This document shows, one piece after another, positions 1 to 9,000 of a DNA stretch of 64,000 bases (its first letter is position 1; every line of letters starts with the position of its first letter). The position numbers and the translations under genes are program-made. Origin of the DNA: Pseudoalteromonas rubra (GTDB taxonomy: Bacteria > Pseudomonadota > Gammaproteobacteria > Enterobacterales > Alteromonadaceae); contig NZ_CP045429.1 in NCBI RefSeq assembly GCF_005886805.2, positions 1,086,501-1,150,500 on the forward strand, given 5' to 3'. Below the pieces are notes generated by a model that was given only the letters and a program-made list of their open reading frames with translations, was not told the origin of the DNA and ran no database searches.

Positions 1-3000
1 CAGGGCGTCAGTTTTTATCTCGACAATGGCAAGCTCAAGTCAAAAGCCAGACAAGGTGCAATCACACCTCAGATAGCCGCTCAGGTAAAACAAAATAAGG
101 CGGCATTGATTGAATTTTTAGCCTCAGAGCAACAGCAAAATACTCAGGTGCGCGCTAAAGTCACACCCAGAGTCGCATCGGATATCGCACCACTGTCTTT
201 TGCCCAGCAGCGCCTGTGGTTTATTGATCAGCTCCATAAGGGGTCGTCGCAGTATAATATGCCGGCTGCCTTTGATGTCAGCGGTACGCTGGATCTGACA
301 GTGGTGGAAGCAGTGTTACAAACCATCATTGACCGCCACGAAGTACTTAAAACCGTTTATCGTGATGGCGAGCAGGGCGCGGAGCAGCTGATCCGTCAGG
401 ATGCCCGCTTTACCCTCAGTTATGATGATGTGCGGATGTGCAACGAAGCGCAGCAGCAACAGGCTATCACCACAGCCATGACGCAACAGCTTAATCAGCC
501 ATTTGATCTGACCCGCGACGTGATGATCCGCGCCGGTTATATTCAGACTGCAGACAATGAAGGGGTGTTGCTGTTTAACATGCACCACATTGCCTCCGAT
601 GGCTGGTCGATGCAGGTCTTGATTAAAGAATTTGTCCAGCTGTATCAGGCATACAGTCAGAAGCAAAGTAATCCACTGGCTCCTTTGGCCATTCAGTACG
701 CGGATTATGCGCAGTGGCAACGGGATTACCTCAGTGATGCGGTGCTTGAACAGCAGCTTGAGTATTGGCAGCAACAACTGGCAGATTTGCCCCCGGTACA
801 CAGCTTACCGCTGGACTATCCGCGTCCGGACATCAAACAACATCAGGGTGCACAGGTTAAAAGCACGCTGAGCAAAGAAGTGGCACAGGGGCTGGCTGCG
901 CTGGCTAAGGCCGAAGGACTGACGCCGTTTATGCTCCTTCATGGCGCTTTGTCTTTGCTGTTGTCGCGCCACAGTAATGCCCGGGATATCGTCATTGGTA
1001 CGCCGGTGGCCAACCGCATGCAGGCCGAGCTGGAGCCGTTAATTGGCTTCTTCGTCAATACCTTAGTTCTGAATGTTAATACCGCTCAGGCAACCCTGAC
1101 GGAGTATCTGGCACACGTTAAAGCCGTCCATCTGGGCGCGCAGTCAAACCAGGATGTGCCGTTCGAGCAGTTGGTTGAGCAGCTGAATGTACCGCGCAGC
1201 ACGGCGCACACACCGCTGTTTCAGGTGATGCTGACAACCCGCACCGATTATGGTCTGACCGGGGAAGTCGAAGACAGTGCCTGGTCGCTGGGTGGGGCTC
1301 AGCTGAGTCCTCGCAGTGATGGCTCGGTCGTGGCCAAGTTTGACCTGGATGTGAATATGGCGCTGAGCGAGACCGGCGTTGAGCTGTGCTGGACCTATGA
1401 CACAGCCTTGTTCAGCGAAGCACATATTGACACCCTTAATCGTCATCTGGGCACTTTACTGACGACGCTGACACACAGCGACAGTGCGAGCCTGCTCGCT
1501 CAGGCACCGGGCACCCTGACCTTGCTCTCTGATACAGAGCAGCAGACTTTGCTGGTATCACCAAATCAGAGTGAACAAAATTATGATGCCACACTGAGCA
1601 TTCATCAGGCCTTTGAGCAACAGACTGAGGCAGCGCCCGAGGCAACCGCCCTGGTGTTCCAGAACCAATCCATTAGTTACGCCGAGCTCAATCAGCGGGC
1701 CAATCAGCTGGCCCATTACCTGCTGAGTGAGCAGCAGGTCACACCTGAAACCCTGATAGGGGTATGCAGCAGCCGCTCGGTAGAGATGGTGGTGAGCATA
1801 CTGGCGATACTCAAAGCCGGTGGCGCGTATGTGCCACTGGATCCGAATTACCCGGCCAGCCGCCTGAGCTATATGGCGGTTGATGCAGGTCTGAAGCAAG
1901 TAATTGGGTATGGCAGTGGTCTGGCAGTAGCCCAGAGCCTGATGAGCGAACAGGCGGGCACCGCCATAGATATTGCGGCTCTGACGCTTGATGACTATCC
2001 GCTGCACAACCCCGCTTTGGAAACGCTTAGCGGTGATGCGCTGGCTTATGTGATTTACACCTCAGGCTCGACGGGTCAGCCCAAAGGCGTGCTGACCCCA
2101 CATCGTGCGGTACAGCGTCTTATTAGCACGCCGCATTTTATGACCCTGGACAGCGACACGGTATTCCTGCACAGCGCCAACATTGCCTTTGATGCGGCAA
2201 CCATAGAGTTGTGGGGACCTTTACTCAATGGTGGACGTTGTGTGCTGTATCCGCAGGACCAGCTGGACATTCATGCACTCAACACACTGATTGATAGTCA
2301 GGCCATTAACAGTATGTGGCTGACGGCCGGTCTGTTCAGTGAGTGGAGCCACCACTGTGACGGTCGCACCTCTTTACGTTATGTACTGGCTGGCGGCGAC
2401 ATAGTCCACGGCGCCGATGTGATGCGGGTGCAGCAGGCATTACCGCAGGCACAAGTCATCAACGGCTATGGCCCGACGGAAAACACCACCTTCAGCTGTT
2501 GTTACGCGATACCGACATTACATCAAAGTCAGGACATTGCCATAGGTACGCCACTGAATGGCGATCAGGCCCTGGTGCTAAGCGATGAACTGAGTTTGGT
2601 ACCGTATGGCAGTGTGGGTGAATTGTGTGTGGGCGGCGACGGTCTGGCACAGGGTTATCTGAATCAGCCTGAGCTGACGGCCGAGCGCTTTATTGACAAT
2701 CCATTTTATGACCCCAAGGTGGCAGGCAGCTCGAAACGCCTGTATCGCACCGGCGATTTAGTGCGCTACCTGGCCGATGGCAATCTGGCCTTCGTGGGCC
2801 GTGCCGACGACCAAATTAAAATTCGCGGCTTCCGGGTTGAACTGGGCGAGATAGCTCAACAGCTGAGCCGCCAGAGTGACATAGACAGTGCGCTGGTGCT
2901 GGCCAAAAACGGCCCGGCAGGCACCTATTTAGTGGCGTACGTCCAGCCAGTTGAGGCTGTTACAGAACAAGCACAGCCAGAGTTTATGACTCAGACGCTG

Positions 3001-6000
3001 GCCACGCTGGCACAAACCTTACCGGATTACATGGTGCCTAAGCTGGGTGTGGTGATTGACGACTGGCCACTGACCGCCAACGGTAAAGTAAACAAAAAAG
3101 CCCTGCCTGAAGCAGACACATCGGCATTGCAGGGGACTTATGTGGCGCCACAGGGGGAGCGTGAGCAATTAATGGTTACGCTGTGTGGCGAATTGCTGGC
3201 ACAGCCCGCTGAGCAGCTGAGCGTCACGGCAAACTTTTTCACTCTGGGTGGGCATTCCCTGTTGCTTATGCAGCTGGCCAGCCGACTCAGACAACAAGGT
3301 TTTGAGGTGGATGCACAAGCGCTGTTCGCTGCCCAGTCCTTACAGGAGATGGCACAGGGGCTGAGCCTTGCTACTACAGGCGACACAGATGAAAGCCGCA
3401 GCCTGATCCCGACCGGTTGCACCGCCATTACGCCGGATATGGTGCCGCTGGCTGCACTGAGCCAGGCTGAGCTGAACGACATCGCCGCCGAGATCCCTGG
3501 GGGCATGGCCAACATTCAGGATATCTATCCGCTGGCGCCGTTACAGGAAGGGGTGCTGTTCGTACACAGTATGGACCCGGATAACGACCCTTATGTCACT
3601 AACTATCTTTATGAAATAAAAAGTGATGCGGCACTGACTCAGTTTACTGACAGCCTGAACTTTTTGCTGGCCCGTCATGATGTGCTGCGTACTGCCATTC
3701 TCTGGCAGGGTAAGCGTCAGGCATTGCAGGTGGTACAGCGCACAGTTACGCTGCCAGTGACACAGCTTGCCTGTGCTGAGGGACTGAGTGCACAGCAGAC
3801 CATCACCGCGCTGGCCGATGGTCCACAGTGGCTGGATCTGGCTCTGGCACCATTGTTACGCTTGCAGGTGTGTCAGGATCCGGACACGGGTTCCCACTAT
3901 GCACTATTACAGGCACACCACCTGATCATCGACCATGTTGCCATGGCGGTGATCCAGGATGAACTACACAGTTACAGCGCAGGTAAGGCACAGAGCTTGC
4001 CTGCGCCGGCGTCTTACCGCCAGTTTATCAGCGATACTCTGGCGCGCATGGAAACGCTCGATATAGAAGGGTTTTTCTCTGAGTCGCTGGGCCATATCAG
4101 CGAGCCGACACTGCCTTTTGGGTTGCAGGATACTCAGGGCAACGGCGACACTATTCAAGAGCATAAAGTGGCTCTGAGTGACGCGCTCAGTACCGCCATC
4201 CGCACTTATGCAAAACAGCATGAAGTCAGTCCGGCAGCGATTTTCCATGCCGCCTGGGCATTGGTGCTGGGGGCTTGCAGCAACCAGCAGGAAGTGGTGT
4301 TCGGCACCGTGATGAGCGGTCGGATGAATGGCGGCGCAGGTGTAGAACGCCTGCTGGGCATGTTGATCAACACCTTACCCGTGGCGGTTGAGTTACGGGG
4401 ATCTTCGGTCGCAGACTTGATTAAAGATGTAGACAAGCGATTGAAAGCGTTGCTGCCTTATGAGCAGGTATCGCTGGCACAGGCGCAGAAACACAGCGCG
4501 GTGGGCTCAGACGGTCCGTTATTCAGCGCGATGCTGAACTATCGTCACACCGAGCGGGATGAAGCCGATACGCCAGTGCAGGACAGTGATATTCAGGCGC
4601 TGAGTGCACAGGAGCGCACCAACTATCCGTTTAACTTATCGGTCAATGATTACGGTGCAGCCCATGTGTTCAGCCTGGACTTACAAATTGATGAGCAGGT
4701 CGAGATCAGCCGCATTGCAGAGTATGTGATTACGGCGCTGAGTCAGCTAACGGAAGCAACCCAAACACAACCAGTAAGTGAACTGAGCGTACTGCCGACG
4801 GATGAAGTGGCCAGATTACTGACACAGGGTCAGCGCAGCTTAGGCTACGACGACACGGCCTGTATTCACCATTTATTTGAACAACAGGCAGAGGCAGCGC
4901 CTGAGGCAACCGCCCTGGTGTTCCAGGACCAATCCATCAGTTACGCCGAGCTAAACCAACGGGCCAATCAGCTGGCCCATTACTTGCTGAGTGAGCAGCA
5001 GATCACAGCTGAAACCCTAATAGGGGTATGCAGCAGCCGCTCGATGGAAATGATGGTGAGCATGCTGGCGATACTCAAAGCCGGTGGGGCGTACGTGCCA
5101 CTGGATCCGGATTATCCGGCCAGCCGTCTGAGCTATATGGCAGCCGACGCGGGCCTGAAGCAAGTAATTGGGTATGGCAGTGGTCTGACCGTGGCTCAGA
5201 GCCTGATGAGCGAACAAGCGGGCACCGCTATAGATATTGCAGCTCTGGCGCTTGATGACTATCCGCAGCACAACCCGGCTCTGGATGAGATCAGCAGTGA
5301 CAGTCTGGCTTATGTGATTTACACCTCAGGTTCAACCGGTCAGCCTAAGGGCGTGCAGCTTATTCATCAGGGCGCAGTGAACCTGGCTCACAACCAGCAA
5401 GCCCGTTTTGCTACCTGTGCCGACAGTAAGGTGTTGCAATTCGCATCCATCAGTTTTGATGCGGCGACCTGGGAATGGCTGATGGCCTTGATCCCGGGGG
5501 GTACCCTGGTGATTGCCGACGAATCACAACGTACGGACGTACAGCTGCTGTCTGAGCTGTTAAAAACGCAGCAGATCACCCATGCGACTTTGCCACCGGC
5601 GTTGTTATCGACCATGACGTTGCAGACAGATCTGGCGCTGCAATGTTTAATTGTGGCAGGGGAAGCCTGTGAAGAAAATGTGGTGGCTCGCTGGCGGGCA
5701 CATTATCCTTTCTATAATGCTTATGGCCCGTCGGAGACCTCAGTCTGTGCGACTGTGGGTGAAATTACCGATGACACCATACATATCGGCACACCTTTGT
5801 GTAATGTTCAGACCTATGTGCTGGATCAGCAACAAAACTTATTGCCTCACGGTAGCTTAGGTGAGCTGTATGTCGGTGGTGACGGCCTGGCGCGTGGCTA
5901 TCTGGGTCAGCCCGAGATGACGAACGAGCGCTTTATTGACAATCCATTTTATGACCCTGAGGTGGCAGGCAGCTCAAAACGCCTGTATCGCACCGGCGAT

Positions 6001-9000
6001 TTAGTGCGCTACCTGGCCGATGGCAACCTGGCCTTCGTGGGCCGTGCCGACGACCAAATTAAAATTCGCGGCTTCCGGGTTGAGCTGGGTGAAATTGCTC
6101 AGCGACTCAGCCAGCTGACTAAAATTGACTCCGCGGTTGTGGTGGCCAAAAAAGGCGCATCGGGCAATGACTTGGTTGCTTATATACAGCCGACAGAGGT
6201 CGTCACAACTGAGGAGCAGAGTGACTTTATCAGTGCGACTTTGGCACAGCTTGCCGCTCAGGTGCCAGAGTATATGGTGCCTAAGCTGGCGGTGGTCATC
6301 GACGAGTGGCCATTGACGGCGAACGGAAAAATTAACAAAAAGGCGTTGCCTGAGCCGGATAAGGCACTGTTGCAAACCGCATATTGCGCGCCAAGAAACA
6401 ACACCGAAGCCACGCTGTGTGTAATCTGGCAGGATTTACTGGGCGTAGAGCAAGTGGGAATACAGGATAACTTCTTTACTTTGGGTGGCGATTCCATCAT
6501 TGCCATTCAAATGGTCGGGCGCGCCAGACAACAGGGTTTACACCTGAACGTAAAACAGCTGTTTGCTACTCCAAGTATTGCGACCTTGAGTGAACATGTT
6601 GAGTTTAGTACCCGAATCAATGCGCAGCAGGATGCGGTGACCGGGGAGATGCCATTGCTGCCAATCCAGCAGCGCTTCTTTGCGGCAAACCGGGCTGCGC
6701 CAAGTCATTATAATCAGTCATTATTGCTCAGCGCGCCGGGTAACTTAACAAGCCACTTTTCTGAGCTGGTAAACGCATTAGTTGAACGCCATGACGCGTT
6801 GCGACTGCGGTTTGCAGAGGTCGCCAGCTTTGTACCACTGTGCGACACGCAGGTGGCCAATATGCATCAGGTAGTTGATTTGAGTGACCTGAATGAGGCG
6901 GACTTCAGTGCTGAGGTTGAGCGTCAGTGTGATGCCTTGCAGCGGCAGCTGGATATAGAAAAGGGGCCATTGTGCAAGTTTGTGTATTTTTATGCCGGTG
7001 ATGATAAGCCTGCACGGCTGTTTATGACCATTCATCACCTGGTTGTGGACGGGGTATCCTGGCGTATTCTGCTTCAGGATCTGGAAACCGCGCTGCAGGC
7101 AATCGAAACCGCACAGCCTATCCAGTTGGCGGAAAAAACCAGTTCTTATCAGGCCTGGGGCGAAGCGGTGAATGCGCTGGCGCAGTCCGAGGCTCTGAGT
7201 GAACAACAGACTTACTGGCGTGACAGACTGTCGTTGTTCCCAGCTCAGCCTTCAGCCAAAGTAGCGGCTGAGCAGTGGCAAAATGTGTCTTTCTCTTTGG
7301 ATGAATCGGACACCCGGATATTACTGGCAGACTGTCAGCAGGTATTCCACAGTAATGTGGACACGCTGATGCTCAGTGCTTTCCTGCTGGCTTATCAGAC
7401 CACCTTTGACAGACCTTTGCTGCGTGTTGATATGGAAAGTCACGGCCGGGAAGAAGCCTTGTTTGACGGGCTGGATGTGACTCAGACAATGGGCTGGTTT
7501 ACCAATCTTTATCCGTTGATCCTCGGGGGTCAGCAAGATGACCTCATCGCAACCGTAAAGTCGGTAAAACAGACGCTGCAACAATTGCCTATGCATGGTT
7601 TAGGGTATGGATTATTAAAGTATATCCGGCAGGACGCTGAGATCTGTGCGTTGGATAAGCATAGTGTTGACCAGGCAATCGTCTTTAACTATCTGGGTAA
7701 ACTAGACAATGTAACGGGCACGCAGGGGCGTCTGGCAATGGCGCAAGAATCGCGTGGCGCAGAGTCAGCCCCTGAGGCAGCCGACCTGCATCACTTAATG
7801 GTCAATGGTCAAAGTCAGGACAATCAGTTGAGATTTGATTTGAGCTTTGCGATGCCAAGTTATTCAGAGGCACAAATTGAGGCATTATCAGCCCGGTTTA
7901 AAGCGGTTTTACTTCAGCTAGTAGCTAAGGCCAAAGCCGGTGCTGAGTGTCAGACTTTGATTGTCGAGGATTTCCCGGCTGCGACACTGGAACAGGCTCA
8001 GCTGGACTCAGTGCAAGCTCAATACTCAGATATAGAAAGAGTGTATGTGGCAACGCCGATGCAACAGGGGATGATTTACCATGACTTACTTCAGCAAGAT
8101 GCCAGTCTGTATACCACGCTGACACACTTTGAGCTTGATGGTGAGGTAGACACACCTGCTATGCAGCAGGCCTGGCAGAATGTGATTGCACGTCATGCAA
8201 TCCTGCGCACCAGTTTCAGTGTGTTTGATGATGCAGATATTCATCAGGTGGTACATAACAATGCGCTCATTGAGATGGAAGTACTTGACTGGCAACATAA
8301 GTCCGCTGAGTTACTGGAAACCCAGCTCAGTGAGTTGCATCACGCCATTAAAGCCAAAGGGTTTGATTTTAATCTGGCCCCGTTGATGAGTCTGACACTG
8401 GTGCGTTTGCCCGCTCAAAAAGCCCAGCTTATCTGGTCTCATCACCATGTCTTGACCGATGGCTGGTGTCAGGCCACCTTGTTCTCTGAGGTACTGGGCT
8501 ATTATCAGAGTCTGACCGGTGGGCAGCCTCTGACCTTGCCACCTGCTGCGAATTACGAGGATTACATTCAATGGTTATGTAGCCAAAATAGGGATGATGC
8601 GCGGGCTTTCTGGAATGCTGAACTGGCAGGAGTTAGTGCACCGACTACGTTGCAGTTACCTGCTGCAGCCAGTGACGTTCCGTGTTATGACGAAATCAAA
8701 TGGAGTTGTGATGAAACGCTTACCCGTCAGCTGAGTCAATTTGCGCAAAATCAGCAGGTCACTGCGAATGCTGTGCTGCAACTAGTGTGGGCTTATACAC
8801 TGCACCGCTACAGCGCGCAATCGGATGTATGCTTTGGCACCACCTTATCCGGGCGTCCGCCGGAAGTGGCAAATGTGGAGCAAATGATAGGGCTGTTTAT
8901 TAATACGGTGCCGGTCAGAGTGCAACTGGACCATCAGGCCAGTATTGGTACTCAGCTTCAGCAAATGCACAAGGCACATAGTCAGCGTGAACAGCATAGT

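Noticed and set aside
106..108. TTG at 106 as the start of the first NRPS
   Set aside because: The frame is open to base 1 and the upstream codons encode a docking domain homologous to that of the second NRPS, so the gene starts before the window.
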